Shown: positions 1 through 11,044, numbered from the stretch's first letter. The stretch is 64,000 nt of DNA from RCIO01 sp965232405 (GCA_965232405.1 OZ246966.1:3348001-3412000), one strand, 5' to 3'. Translations and numbers: made by a program. Notes: a model not told the origin generated them from the sequence alone.

Positions 1-172
1 TGTCGGCAAACAGCGCCTTCAGGGCAGGGGCCATTGCCCCGCGTTCGGCGGGCGGCAACGTGTTGTGCTGATGCACCGCCACGCGCGCCTTGTCGCGCAG
101 CGCTTCCAGTTCCGGGTCGACGCAGCAATACCACTCGCCCGCCGCCATCTTCTGCCGCTCGCTCGCGCTCAC
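1..172 (-). CDS. Sugar O-acetyltransferase (Maa/NodL-like), 3' part cut by the window edge
   Basis: Only the first 57 codons are present; the gene runs off the left edge on the minus strand. The GTG at 172 follows a good ribosome binding site (AAGAGGAGA, about six bases upstream). The translation has the N-terminal Mac domain typical of maltose/galactoside/NodL O-acetyltransferases: 'KMAAGEWYCCVDPELEALR', then 'HNTLPPAERGAMAPALKALF'. These enzymes use acetyl-CoA to acetylate sugar hydroxyls, and the catalytic left-handed beta-helix would lie outside the window. The physiological sugar cannot be told. The gene is divergent from aspS. It was read directly from the minus strand because it is open at the edge. 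Confidence 0.8.
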   Translation of the reverse strand, partial: MSASERQKMAAGEWYCCVDPELEALRDKARVAVHQHNTLPPAERGAMAPALKALFAD

Positions 173-385
173 GCGAATCTCCTCTTGCCGAACATGATCG
201 CACCATCAGGCTGCATCAGGCCTCGCCTCCGGGCAAGCAGCAGCCATCAGGCGGTCCGCGGTCGGGTTCGTCGCAGGCGGCTTGCCTTGACAAATAGGCC
301 CCTCCATGCGCTTTTCGCGCCGATTTTCGGGGTGCCGCTTCGAGCAGGCGCCTTGGCGACCCTCACGAGATTCGGAACAGACTTC

Positions 386-2176
<1,791 letters not shown>

Positions 2177-2186
2177 GACGGACGGC

Positions 2187-2525
2187 GTGAGCCGCGCGTC
2201 AGAACCTGTTGTCAGAATGGCCGAACTGGAGATCGATCCGGCAAGGCTCGACGACTACAAGACAATGCTTGCCGAGGAAATAGAGGCGTCCGTCACGCTG
2301 GAGCCCGGCGTGCTGGCCCTGAACGCGGTCTCGGTACGGGACAACCCGGCGCAGATCCGCATTCTCGAAGTCTACGCCAGCCAGGCCGCCTATGAGGCGC
2401 ACCTGCAAACGCCGCATTTCCTGAAATACAAGAACGGCACAGCCGATATGGTGCTTTCCCTGCGCCTGATCGAGACGGATCCCGTCGCCCTTTGTTCCGG
2501 TGATGGCCTGAGCATACGGCCCTGA
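2187..2525 (+). CDS. Antibiotic biosynthesis monooxygenase (ABM) domain protein
   Basis: Single-domain protein of 112 residues resembling the ABM / quinol monooxygenase superfamily of small dimeric ferredoxin-fold enzymes. Family marks: an early 'LEIDPARLDDYKTML', a central 'EPGVLALNAV' and the late 'ILEVYASQAAYEAHLQTPHF' followed by 'KYKN', the usual histidine-containing strand-helix of this family. The GTG start at 2187 lies ten bases after the aspS stop, so the two may be cotranscribed. An ATG at 2217 is an alternative that would remove the N-terminal tail. The substrate is unknown; members range from quinone oxidation to heme degradation. Residues 98-112 extend beyond the usual domain end. 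Confidence 0.7.
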   Translation: MSRASEPVVRMAELEIDPARLDDYKTMLAEEIEASVTLEPGVLALNAVSVRDNPAQIRILEVYASQAAYEAHLQTPHFLKYKNGTADMVLSLRLIETDPVALCSGDGLSIRP

Positions 2526-2599
2526 GCGGCAGCAAGTCTCCTTGACCATAATCGGCTGCCCTGATACTCAACCAGTAGGTTTACTATCAGGAGGACACG

Positions 2600-3307
2600 A
2601 TGGCCTCATCGCCCCGCACCGCATCGCGCAAGGAATGGTTCGCCGAACGGCTCGACCTGCTTGAGAAGGAAAAGGAATTCACCCGTGCCCGCGACGCGCT
2701 CTCAGCGGCCCGGCGCGAACTGCCCTGGGTGAAGATCAACAAGGACTATGTCTTCGACGCGCCGGAAGGGGCCGTATCGCTGCGCGATCTTTTCGCCGGC
2801 CGCAGGCAGCTCGTCATCTACCATTTCATGTTCCATCCCGACTGGCAGGCAGGCTGCAAATCCTGCTCCTTCTGGTCCGAGAGTTTCGATGCCGTCACGC
2901 CGCATCTCGCCCAGCGCGACGTGACACTGGCTGTCGTCTCGCGCGCCCCGCTCGACAAGCTGCTGGCTTTCCAGAAGCGTATGGGCTGGCAATTCCGCTG
3001 GGTCTCGTCGGCCGGCAACGACTTCAATTTCGACTACCGGGTCTCGTTCGGCGAAAACGATCCCAATCGCGGCGACTACAATTTCGGCACCATCGAGTTC
3101 GGCGGGCCGGAAGCACCGGGCATATCGGTCTTCGCAATCGGCGAGGACGGCGGCATCTACCACACCTATTCGGCCTATTCGCGCGGCCTCGACATGCTCA
3201 ATCCGGCCTACCAGATGCTCGATCTGGTGCCCAAGGGCCGCGACGAGGATGCATTGTCATACCCGATGGAGTGGTTGCGCCTGCGCGACGAATATCCGGC
3301 TGCGTGA
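2600..3307 (+). CDS. DUF899 family thioredoxin-fold protein
   Basis: Protein of 235 residues matching the DUF899 family, cytosolic proteins with a thioredoxin-like fold and no established reaction. Marks: 'RKEWFAERLDLLEKEKEFTR' near the start, 'YHFMFHPDWQAGCKSCSFW' around residues 74-92 with a C-x-x-C pair, 'LAVVSRAPLDKLLAFQKRMG' and 'GNDFNFDYRVSF'. The ATG at 2600 follows the SD sequence AGGAGGACACG. It stands alone, between the ABM gene and a region of unrecognised genes. The CxxC pair suggests thiol redox chemistry, but this is inference. Confidence 0.8.
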   Translation: MASSPRTASRKEWFAERLDLLEKEKEFTRARDALSAARRELPWVKINKDYVFDAPEGAVSLRDLFAGRRQLVIYHFMFHPDWQAGCKSCSFWSESFDAVTPHLAQRDVTLAVVSRAPLDKLLAFQKRMGWQFRWVSSAGNDFNFDYRVSFGENDPNRGDYNFGTIEFGGPEAPGISVFAIGEDGGIYHTYSAYSRGLDMLNPAYQMLDLVPKGRDEDALSYPMEWLRLRDEYPAA

Positions 3308-3532
3308 GTTGTCACGAGTGTTGGGCCGTTGCAAAGGGCGGCGTTTGCATCTGGCTGCGTAACGGGATCAAGACCTTTGGTTCCGTCCTTTGGTCGCGTC
3401 TTTGCATTGCCATTTGGTGGTTGCGCACTGGGATATGCACGAATGCTTGGATAGAAATCCGATTCACGCTAACATCACGAACGAAATATAAGAAAGTCCA
3501 TGTCGTCAAACGGACGTGATTGATCGTTGCGG

Positions 3533-4126
3533 ATGGAAGTGATGCCCGGAAAGTTGAACCTTGAGCATTACGTTTCGCTCGTAGTCATCCTCATTCTATA
3601 TGCGTTCCCGCTTTATTACCTCTATTTCTATTTTGATATTTTTCATGGCTTTCAGAAAGCGGGTTTTGCGGAGACAATCATCAATGTTTCCACAGCTGAC
3701 GAGACTGTGAACGACATATTCGTGAAGATCGTGCTGCCCATACTCGTTGCGGTGTCGGCAAGCCGCATATCGACACAGATATTTAGCCCACTGAACCTTT
3801 ATCTGCTTCTGTTTTTCATCGTCGGTGTTGTGTTAACGTATCTGTTGAATGCAGATATTGTGATTGAAGAAGCTAGGGGAACCAACAACAACATTGCCGC
3901 CTTCGGGGAAGATGTTCCCGAACGGCTGCGCGACTACGCACTCAGCGTCCGCGATGCATTTGTGACATCGATAGCCATTCTACTGGGCATTTCAGTAGCA
4001 AGCGGTGCGGAAAAACGGTCGGAAGTCGGCGGCGGTGACGATTCGGGTGCCGGCGAGGATGTCACTCCGGACACGCCGGAGAAGCAACAACCGAAATTGG
4101 GTGGAGACGAACGCGTACCGGTCTAA
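3533..4126 (+). CDS. Unrecognised integral membrane protein
   Basis: I do not recognise this protein (about 197 residues). Hydropathy by eye gives about four membrane segments: residues 10-33 (rich in Tyr/Phe/Leu), 57-78, 83-107 and 137-157, followed by a polar, acidic and Pro-rich tail. The start is uncertain: ATG at 3533 or 3542 are both possible, neither with a strong ribosome binding site. Codon use and base composition are more AT-rich than in aspS or parC, as in the exported-protein gene 115 bases downstream. The pair looks like acquired DNA between core genes. No catalytic motif is visible. Confidence 0.6.
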   Translation: MEVMPGKLNLEHYVSLVVILILYAFPLYYLYFYFDIFHGFQKAGFAETIINVSTADETVNDIFVKIVLPILVAVSASRISTQIFSPLNLYLLLFFIVGVVLTYLLNADIVIEEARGTNNNIAAFGEDVPERLRDYALSVRDAFVTSIAILLGISVASGAEKRSEVGGGDDSGAGEDVTPDTPEKQQPKLGGDERVPV

Positions 4127-4241
4127 TTGTCCATTGGTTGAGGCATGAGCGCGATTCCGCCTTGCGGCATCGGCGCAGTGGCATTTGGGCAATGAGGTTG
4201 TCCGCTTTCCTGCGTTTCAGGCAACGCCGAGGGAGATAACA

Positions 4242-5216
4242 ATGCATACTTTGTGCCAGTGTGGCGGGCGGTTCATCACACGCTTCGGCTATCGGTTCTT
4301 GTTGGCCTGCGGGGTTCTTGCGGCGACAGCCGGCTCCGCACTGGCGGGTGGTGTTTTGAATTTGACGGTCCATTTGCAGAAAATGGATGGCCCGGCGAGG
4401 CTTGAGTTTTCGGGTGATTACGATCGCGTTGTGGAGAACATCCAGAACGGCGCCAACATGGTCCACATCGCCTCCGAGGAACTTCCGAACATGATCAACT
4501 TGGTGCTACTCAGCGTTGTCGCGGATACCGGGCGAATTTTGGCTACTTATCCGATCAGGACGCCGAAACCGTATAAGTCGATCAACAGAACCGTGTACCT
4601 CAGCATTGAGGATACGCCCTTCCGCTACAAATCGATTGTCGAGATTAGGGGGCTCATAACCCGCTCGCCGTCAGAGGCTTATGCGAGATCGAAGAGCCTG
4701 CACGGCAAATCGATCGACCCAGTGAACTATTCGCTTGCCGTATCCTCCGCCTACTTCTGGTTCAAGGCGAGCTATGCCCTCGCCACCACCGGTCGCAACG
4801 CTGACGTCAATGCCATGGATGCAGACGCCATCGCCGCATTGCAGCGGATCGTTGAGATCATGGAGGAGCCCGCTCATGCCGATCGCTCGTCATGGGAGAC
4901 GCACTGGAACGAAGCGATCGGGCGCTCGCAAGCCCACCTGCGAGCCGCCAGAAACGATTTGGAAAAGTCGAAGCTGATTGATTGGAATCTGTTTCGCTAT
5001 GTCGACTACTATCGGGACGAGGGGCAGTACGAGGAAGCATGCCGAATGCTGCTGGGTTTTTCAGAGATGTGGAATGCCCATACTGACGACGAGCGCAATT
5101 TAGTTGCCAGTGAGAAGTCGCTGTCTGTTGCCAGAATGGAAAGTATCATGAGGCAAAAAAAGGTGGGCATCGAAGCGTTGAGTGCTGGTCAGTATTGCTC
5201 AGAAGCGTCTTCCTGA
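4242..5216 (+). CDS. Unrecognised exported protein
   Basis: Protein of 324 residues with a Sec-type signal peptide: a hydrophobic stretch 'FLLACGVLAATAGSALA' ends in an A-x-A cleavage site near residue 35. The mature part has a first third that looks like beta strands (to about residue 140) and a helical C-terminal half rich in Trp/Tyr ('AYFWFKASYALATTG', 'LFRYVDYYRDEGQYEEACRM') that could be TPR-like. The ATG at 4242 was chosen because GGGAG lies six bases upstream and the signal peptide begins there, although the frame is open to 4185. It follows the membrane-protein gene in the same orientation and shares its lower GC. Function unknown. Confidence 0.65.
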   Translation: MHTLCQCGGRFITRFGYRFLLACGVLAATAGSALAGGVLNLTVHLQKMDGPARLEFSGDYDRVVENIQNGANMVHIASEELPNMINLVLLSVVADTGRILATYPIRTPKPYKSINRTVYLSIEDTPFRYKSIVEIRGLITRSPSEAYARSKSLHGKSIDPVNYSLAVSSAYFWFKASYALATTGRNADVNAMDADAIAALQRIVEIMEEPAHADRSSWETHWNEAIGRSQAHLRAARNDLEKSKLIDWNLFRYVDYYRDEGQYEEACRMLLGFSEMWNAHTDDERNLVASEKSLSVARMESIMRQKKVGIEALSAGQYCSEASS

Positions 5217-5331
5217 AACCGGCGGTGCGCTGCTTGACGCGATCGTCGGGGAAGCCGAAAAGCGTTGGCATGAAGGAGGTGCGGCCAAAAGTGATCGACA
5301 ACAATGCAGCCGCTCGCTTCACAATCCCTGC

Positions 5332-5979
5332 ATGATCCGCCCCCGCATCCTCATCACCGGTTTCGGCCCGTTTCCCGGTGCGCCGGTAAACCCGACACAG
5401 AAGCTGATCGAGACGCTGCGCGCCGACCCGTCGATCCTCAACGGCCTCGGCGAAATCCGCACTGAAATCCTCGCCGTCGAATATGACACCGTGCCGGATC
5501 GACTGATCGCCTTCGGGGCCGAGTTCGCTCCCGACATTGCCATTCATTTCGGGCTCTCCGCGCGGGCCGATGGCTTCACGCTGGAGCAGCTGGCGCGCAA
5601 CGAGATCGCCGCCGGCCGGCCGGACAATGCCGGCGGCCAGCCGCAGCAAGCCTGCATCGTGGAAGGCGGGGCAGGGCACCCGTCCACCCTGCCACTGGAA
5701 GCGATTGCCTCGAAGCTTGCCGATGCCGGTCTGCCGCATTCTTGGTCGGATGACGCCGGCGGCTATCTCTGCAACTACATCTTCTATCTGTCGCGCAGCC
5801 CGCATTTTGCAGGCTTCTCGCCGCAGATCAGCGGCTTCATCCACGTCCCGCCGCTCGCCGGGCCCGACGCGCCGGAAAACGCGCTTACCATCGACGATCT
5901 TGTCGCCGGCGCGCAGATCATCGTCAGAACCTGCGCCGAGGAATGGCAGCGCGTGCATTCCCGTATCTCGGCAGTCTAG
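5332..5979 (+). CDS. pcp: Pyroglutamyl-peptidase I family cysteine peptidase
   Basis: Peptidase family C15, cytosolic, removes N-terminal pyroglutamate from peptides. The 215-residue length is normal. The protein opens with 'ILITGFGPFPGAPVNPTQ', the family signature, and a plausible catalytic triad is present: Glu85 ('TLEQLARNE'), Cys147 ('GGYLCNYIFY') and His171 ('GFIHVPPL'). The ATG at 5332 places the family's usual N terminus; the frame continues upstream into unrelated sequence. The spacing around the Glu is looser than in the best studied bacterial Pcp, so divergent substrate preference is possible. It is a single-gene unit, 115 bases after the exported-protein gene. Confidence 0.8.
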   Translation: MIRPRILITGFGPFPGAPVNPTQKLIETLRADPSILNGLGEIRTEILAVEYDTVPDRLIAFGAEFAPDIAIHFGLSARADGFTLEQLARNEIAAGRPDNAGGQPQQACIVEGGAGHPSTLPLEAIASKLADAGLPHSWSDDAGGYLCNYIFYLSRSPHFAGFSPQISGFIHVPPLAGPDAPENALTIDDLVAGAQIIVRTCAEEWQRVHSRISAV

Positions 5980-6138
5980 CTAAGCCGTACCCCAGTCGGA
6001 TCGCGGTCTCGAACCTCCCAATATTCACAACATGGCAGGCCCACAACGTTGAGGTCGTGGCGGATCAAGACGATTGTGACTAGAGTGCCGCAATCGGGCT
6101 GCGCTGGAGTGGCTTAACCGTTGGGGGCGCGGCAAGTC

Positions 6139-6618
6139 ATGGACAGTTTCTACTTTGAAATCCTCATTCTGCTGGCGGCCATCGGGAGCGGTCTGGTCGC
6201 CGGCATTTTCTTTGCGTTCTCCACATTCGTGATGTCCGCGCTCGGTCGCTTGGCTCCCGAACAGGGAATCGCGGCGATGCAGACGATCAACATCACCGTC
6301 ATCAATCCCTGGTTCCTGGGAGTGTTTATGGGGACTGCGCTGGGCAGTGTTGTCCTCGCGGTCGCAGGTTGTCTGAACTGGGGCGAAGCGGGCGCGCTCT
6401 ATCTCGTGCTTGGCGGCGTGCTCTATTTCGTGGGCTGCTTTCTGGTAACCGTCGTCTTCAACGTTCCCCTCAATAACGCGCTGGCCGAAGTGGACCCCGC
6501 CAGCGAAGAGGGCGCTTCGGTATGGACCGGCTACCTTTCAACCTGGACGATGTGGAACCACGTCAGGACAGCAGCGCCACTCGCGGCGATGGTCTTCTTC
6601 GTGCTGGCGTACAGCTGA
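6139..6618 (+). CDS. DUF1772 family membrane protein
   Basis: Protein of 159 residues with four membrane helices, matching DUF1772 (anthrone-oxygenase-like family). Marks: 'GLVAGIFFAFSTFVMSAL' near the start, 'MQTINITVINPWFLGVFMGT' in the middle, 'TVVFNVPLNNALA' and 'WTMWNHVRTAAPLAAMV' at the end. Function in bacteria is not established. The ATG at 6139 was chosen over a TTG at 6121. It precedes another small membrane protein gene by 34 bases and may be cotranscribed with it. Confidence 0.75.
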   Translation: MDSFYFEILILLAAIGSGLVAGIFFAFSTFVMSALGRLAPEQGIAAMQTINITVINPWFLGVFMGTALGSVVLAVAGCLNWGEAGALYLVLGGVLYFVGCFLVTVVFNVPLNNALAEVDPASEEGASVWTGYLSTWTMWNHVRTAAPLAAMVFFVLAYS

Positions 6619-6652
6619 GCCGGACTTCGGACGTCAGGGGGGGGCGAACGAG

Positions 6653-7258
6653 ATGAACGAACAGGTTCTCGACACGATTGCCAATGTCGGCATCACCCTG
6701 GCGGCATTCTCCGGTTTGGTCGCCACGTTCCGCGCAAGGGGCGCGGATGTCTGGTCGCCAACCGAGCTTCGGGTTCTCTGGTTTCTGGTGCTGGACGGCT
6801 TCCTGGTGGTCGTATTCGCGCTTCTGCCTTTGCCGCTGGCGCTGGCGGAATGGTCCCAGGACGCACTTTGGGCGCTGTGCAGCGCGTTGCTGGGCGCCTG
6901 GTTTCTTGCCGGCGGCATCCTTGCGCTGCGAGGCGAGATTCAGGATCGCGCAAAGAGGCAGTGGGTCGCTGCCCGATGGTTCAATGCGGTGGTCTATTGC
7001 GTCAATCTGGCAGCGTTGGTCATGGGTGTGCTGCTGTGGCTGAGCATCTCGGACCTGGTTGTTATTGCGGCTGTTGGGGTCTTCGACTTCCTGGGTCTGA
7101 CATCAGGGCAGGGCGCTGGTCCGGCCGGGCCGCTCGTGCCCCGGGGGCAGGCGCTCTATGTGACCGGCCTTATCGCGCTGCTGGTATTCGCCGCAGTCGA
7201 GTTCCTCTATTTCGTCGGCCTTATGTCGCAAAGCAGGAAGGGGTCGAGCGACAGCTAG
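6653..7258 (+). CDS. Unrecognised multipass membrane protein
   Basis: Protein of 201 residues with about six hydrophobic segments (near 10-27, 40-64, 69-90, 104-126, 128-146 and 167-190). No family recognised. The start 'MNEQVLDTIANVGITLAAFSGL' resembles a group of short uncharacterised inner membrane proteins found in marine and rhizobial proteobacteria. The ATG follows GGGGGCGAACGAG. It lies 34 bases after the DUF1772 gene and converges with the minus-strand gene ending at 7267. Confidence 0.6.
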   Translation: MNEQVLDTIANVGITLAAFSGLVATFRARGADVWSPTELRVLWFLVLDGFLVVVFALLPLPLALAEWSQDALWALCSALLGAWFLAGGILALRGEIQDRAKRQWVAARWFNAVVYCVNLAALVMGVLLWLSISDLVVIAAVGVFDFLGLTSGQGAGPAGPLVPRGQALYVTGLIALLVFAAVEFLYFVGLMSQSRKGSSDS

Positions 7259-7266
7259 GCTGATCG

Positions 7267-8451
7267 CTACTCGTTCGCCTTGACCGTCACGCCAAGCTGC
7301 TGCGGCAGCGACTGCGGCGCGCTCATGGCGCCGGCCATGATCAGCGCGAAGGGCAGCGGCATCGCCGGCTGTGCGGCCACAACCAGGTTCTGCGGATTGT
7401 CGAGGAAGGACGACACGGCCATTGTGGTCTGCGTCGTCAGTTCCTGATTGCCCAACTGCATCATCATGAACGGCACCATCGCCTTCGCCTGATTGGCGAC
7501 ATCGCGGGCCCGCGCGCCCTGCTGCTGCGCCACGAATTCCAGCACCTTGCCGGTCAGCGTGTCATCGGAGAAATGGATGCGCGCGGAGTGGAAGGTGAGT
7601 TGCTGCATCAGCCCCATCATGGCAAGACCGGTGCTCGCATTGTCGCCCGGATTGGCCATCATCGAAGCCTGCGTCTCGCGCAGCGAGCGAATGAAGTCGG
7701 GCGTGTAGCCGCCGATTTCCAGCGCAATTCCGATCGTGCCGGCATCGTCCACGGTGATGTCGTAGCGCGACAGCGACATGCGCCCGCTGGCGGGGTCCCA
7801 GTCGCCCTCGATCACGAAACTGCCCGAAATCTGCTCGTAGCCGAGCGCCCTCACGGCGGCGCGCGTCTTGGGGTCTTCAACGGCGGCAAGATTGGCGGTG
7901 AAAGCCTCGGCCGCGCCGTTGAACAGCATCGGTTCGCCACCCTCGGGCAGGTCCACGGCGAGGGCGAGGTCACGCATGGTGAAAACGTCTTCGCCTTTCA
8001 CCGTCACCGCCACTTCGCCAAGCTCGGCTGCTTCATAAAACAGCACGCCGCCATATTCGTTTTCTTCGCCTTCAGGCTCCAGCGTCATGCCATGCACGGA
8101 AACATCGCTCAGATAGACCGCGTCATCGCCATCCTGCTTGGAATATTCCGGTACATGGACCGTGCCGATGCGCCAGCCGCCATTGTCTTCCTGAACGTCG
8201 ATCATCTCGAGCAGGTCGAGCACGGTGGTTTCGCCGCCGACCGCGATGCTGACGCCGGTGAGCCCGATCACGTCTTCGCCGTCATTGCTCTCATATTGCT
8301 CTATGCCGGTCCACGAGACATTGGTGCCCTGTTCGGCCATCACCGCCTGAAAACGGTCCAGAAACGCGTCGACATCCCGCGCCAGCGCGGGCGAGGAAGC
8401 CGCGAGAAGCGCGGCCAGAGCCGTCGAACTGGCGAAAGCGAGCTTGTTCAT
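7267..8451 (-). CDS. Exported protein of unknown function
   Basis: Protein of 394 residues with a clear Sec signal peptide (residues 1-24, ending 'AASSPALA'). The mature protein is acidic with repeated short beta-strand patterns such as 'VIGLTGVSIAVGGETTVLDLL' in the first half and a helical, Met/Gln-rich second half. It resembles conserved rhizobial periplasmic proteins annotated only as hypothetical. The ATG at 8451 was chosen because the signal peptide starts there. It is divergent from parC, with 193 bases between the two starts. Confidence 0.65.
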   Translation of the reverse strand: MNKLAFASSTALAALLAASSPALARDVDAFLDRFQAVMAEQGTNVSWTGIEQYESNDGEDVIGLTGVSIAVGGETTVLDLLEMIDVQEDNGGWRIGTVHVPEYSKQDGDDAVYLSDVSVHGMTLEPEGEENEYGGVLFYEAAELGEVAVTVKGEDVFTMRDLALAVDLPEGGEPMLFNGAAEAFTANLAAVEDPKTRAAVRALGYEQISGSFVIEGDWDPASGRMSLSRYDITVDDAGTIGIALEIGGYTPDFIRSLRETQASMMANPGDNASTGLAMMGLMQQLTFHSARIHFSDDTLTGKVLEFVAQQQGARARDVANQAKAMVPFMMMQLGNQELTTQTTMAVSSFLDNPQNLVVAAQPAMPLPFALIMAGAMSAPQSLPQQLGVTVKANE

Positions 8452-8644
8452 GATGCGATCCCTGTTGAAGTGTTCACTGCTTCGCCCAGGCTGGGGCAAA
8501 AGACGACCGCAAGACGGCGGTGGCCCGCACCATGCCCGCTTTTGCCATCCACTGGCAAGAAACGGGGCGCCAAAGCGGTGAACGCACTCTTGCCGTCCGC
8601 CCCAGCCTCTTGCCCCGAATCAGCCCATTCGCTAACCGCAGATC

Positions 8645-10903
8645 ATGGGAACCGGCCTGCTCCCGCCCGGCGACAAGGGCGGCGACAATATTGAACCTGT
8701 CGACCTGAAAAAGGCGCTCGAGGAGCGCTATCTCGCCTATGCGCTGTCGACCATCATGCACCGCGCGCTGCCGGACCTGCGCGACGGGCTGAAACCCGTC
8801 CACCGCCGCATCCTGCACGCCATGCGGCTGGCCCGCCTTGAACCCGGCACCCGCTTCGCCAAATGCGCCACGATCGTCGGCGACGTGATGGGCAAGTTCC
8901 ACCCGCATGGCGATCAGGCGATCTACGACGCACTGGTGCGCCTCGCGCAGCCATTCGCCATGCGTTACCCGCTGGTCGACGGGCAGGGCAATTTCGGCAA
9001 TATCGACGGCGATGGCGCCGCCGCCATGCGCTACACCGAGGCGCGCATGACCGAGGCCGCCGCCGAAATCCTTGAGGGCATCACCGAGGACGCGGTCGAT
9101 TTCCGCCTCACCTACAACGAGGAGGACGAGGAGCCGGTCGTGTTGCCGGGCGCCTTCCCGAACCTCTTGGCCAACGGCTCGTCCGGCATCGCCGTCGGCA
9201 TGGCGACCTCGATCCCGCCGCACAACGCCGCCGAGCTGTGTGCCGCCGCCATCGACCTCATCGACAACCCTGAGGCCACCGTGGCCGACCTGATGCGCCA
9301 TGTCGAAGGCCCGGATTTCCCCACCGGCGGCATCGTGGTCGACGACCGCGCGTCGATCCTCGACGCCTACGAGACCGGCCGCGGCTCGTTCCGCCTGCGC
9401 GCCCGCTGGGAGACCGAGGATCAGGGCAGGGGCACCTGGAACGCCGTCGTCACCGAGATCCCCTATGGCGTGCAGAAGTCGCGGCTCATCGAGAAGATCG
9501 CCGAGCTCATCATCGCCCGCAAACTGCCGCTGGTGGAAGACGTGCGCGACGAGAGCGCGGAGGATATCCGCCTCGTGCTGGTCCCCAAAAGTCGTACCGT
9601 CGACCCCGCCTTGATGATGGAATCGCTCTTCCGCCTCACCGATCTGGAAACGCGCTTCCCGCTCAACATGAACGTGCTGTCGCGCGGCAAGGTGCCCGGC
9701 GTGCTGTCGCTTAAGACAGTGCTTTCCGAATGGCTCGCCCACCGCCGCGAGGTGCTTCTGCGCCGCTCGCGCCACCGGCTGGCTGCCATCGAGCGTCGGC
9801 TGGAAATCCTCGACGGTTACCTCATCGCCTATCTCAACATCGACGAGGTCATCCGCATCATCCGCGAGGAGGACGAGCCCAAGCCGGTGATGATGGCCCG
9901 CTGGGGCCTCACCGACACGCAGGCCGAGGCGATCCTCAACATGCGCCTGCGCGCTCTGCGCAAGCTGGAAGAGTTCGAGATCCGCAAGGAGCATGACGCT
10001 CTCTCGGAGGAAAAGTCAGGCATCGAGGCGCTGCTGGCGTCAGAGAAGAAGCAGTGGTCCACCGTGCGCTGGCAGGTCGGCGAGGTGGCGAAGAAATACG
10101 CCAAGGATACCGAGCTTGGCGCCCGCCGCACCACCTTCTCTGTCGCGCCCGAGCATGATCTGGGCGACATCCATCAGGCGATGGTGGAGAAGGAGCCGGT
10201 CACCGTCGTTGTCAGCCAGAAGGGCTGGCTGCGCGCCATGAAGGGCCATCTGGCCGACTTCTCGGCCCTCACCTTCAAGGAGGGCGATGCGCTCAAGCTC
10301 GCCTTCCACGCCCAGACCACCGACAAGGTGCTGGTCTTCACCACGGGCGGCAAGTTTTTCACCATCGGCGTCGACCGGCTGCCCGGCGGCCGCGGCCATG
10401 GCGAGCCGATCCGCATCATGGTCGACATGGAAAACGACCAGGCGATCGTCACCGCCTTCGCGCATGATCCTTCGCGCAAGCTGCTGCTCGTCAGCCATGC
10501 CGGCAACGGTTTCGTTGCGCCCGAGGCCGAGATGGTCGCCAACACGCGCAAGGGCCGGCAGGTGATGAATGTGAAGGCGCCCGACGAGGCGGCTCTCTGC
10601 CTGCACATCGAGCCCGACGCCGATCAGGTCGCCATCGTTGGCGAAAACCGCAAGCTGCTGGTCTTCCCGCTGGCCGATATCCCGGAGATGACCCGCGGCA
10701 AGGGGGTCAGGCTGCAAAAATACAAGGATGGCGGCGTCAAGGACGCCAAGACCTTCCAGATGTCCGCCGGCCTGTCATGGGTGGACTCGGCCGAGCGCAC
10801 CTTCGTCAAGCTGGCGGAGGAACTGACCGAATGGATCGGCGCCCGCGCCGCTGCGGGCCGCATGGTGCCCAAGGGCTTCCCGAGGACGGGCAAGTTCGGG
10901 TGA
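8645..10903 (+). CDS. parC: DNA topoisomerase IV subunit A
   Basis: Type IIA topoisomerase subunit of 752 residues that cuts and rejoins DNA for chromosome decatenation, working with ParE (not in the window). The N-terminal breakage-reunion domain shows 'ALPDLRDGLKPVHRRIL' and 'HPHGDQAIYDALVRLAQ'; the catalytic tyrosine is Tyr130 in 'AAMRYTEARM'. The C-terminal part has the beta-pinwheel repeats of ParC. The short tail without the acidic GyrA box and the ParC-like N terminus favour ParC over GyrA. It precedes the kinase cassette by 141 bases and is core in composition. Confidence 0.95.
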   Translation: MGTGLLPPGDKGGDNIEPVDLKKALEERYLAYALSTIMHRALPDLRDGLKPVHRRILHAMRLARLEPGTRFAKCATIVGDVMGKFHPHGDQAIYDALVRLAQPFAMRYPLVDGQGNFGNIDGDGAAAMRYTEARMTEAAAEILEGITEDAVDFRLTYNEEDEEPVVLPGAFPNLLANGSSGIAVGMATSIPPHNAAELCAAAIDLIDNPEATVADLMRHVEGPDFPTGGIVVDDRASILDAYETGRGSFRLRARWETEDQGRGTWNAVVTEIPYGVQKSRLIEKIAELIIARKLPLVEDVRDESAEDIRLVLVPKSRTVDPALMMESLFRLTDLETRFPLNMNVLSRGKVPGVLSLKTVLSEWLAHRREVLLRRSRHRLAAIERRLEILDGYLIAYLNIDEVIRIIREEDEPKPVMMARWGLTDTQAEAILNMRLRALRKLEEFEIRKEHDALSEEKSGIEALLASEKKQWSTVRWQVGEVAKKYAKDTELGARRTTFSVAPEHDLGDIHQAMVEKEPVTVVVSQKGWLRAMKGHLADFSALTFKEGDALKLAFHAQTTDKVLVFTTGGKFFTIGVDRLPGGRGHGEPIRIMVDMENDQAIVTAFAHDPSRKLLLVSHAGNGFVAPEAEMVANTRKGRQVMNVKAPDEAALCLHIEPDADQVAIVGENRKLLVFPLADIPEMTRGKGVRLQKYKDGGVKDAKTFQMSAGLSWVDSAERTFVKLAEELTEWIGARAAAGRMVPKGFPRTGKFG

Positions 10904-10968
10904 AAACAGCGGCACCCAGGGCACGTAGTCTCAGAACTTAAAGACATTGGGCTTGGGCGCCGGTGTAG

Positions 10969-10997
10969 TTGATCGGTTCAACTCTTCATGTGAGAAT
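10969..10997 (+). promoter_or_regulatory. Possible promoter of the kinase cassette
   Basis: TTGATC at 10969 and GAGAAT at 10992 are separated by 17 bases and lie 48 bases before the first cassette gene. A small inverted repeat, GTTGA/TCAAC, overlaps the -35 box (10968-10982) and could bind a regulator. The -10 match is only partial, so this is a weak prediction. No such pattern is needed for read-through from parC, which ends 141 bases upstream of the cassette without an obvious terminator. Confidence 0.3.
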
Positions 10998-11044
10998 GGA
11001 TTTCATCACAGGCGGTCATTGCTGATTGCGCTTGGGGGAGCAAC

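Noticed and set aside
3271..3519. Plus-strand 82-codon frame overlapping the end of the DUF899 gene
   Set aside because: Starts inside the preceding gene in another frame; Trp/Cys-rich text without family resemblance.
5270..5334. Short frame reading 'MKEVRPKVIDNNAAARFTIP' with a good ribosome binding site before pcp
   Set aside because: The text recalls the first residues of small GCN5-like acetyltransferases, but it stops after 21 codons. It could be a remnant; too short to call.
8474..9994. Minus-strand open frame of 506 codons across parC
   Set aside because: Shadow of parC; composition is that of a reverse-complemented high-GC gene.
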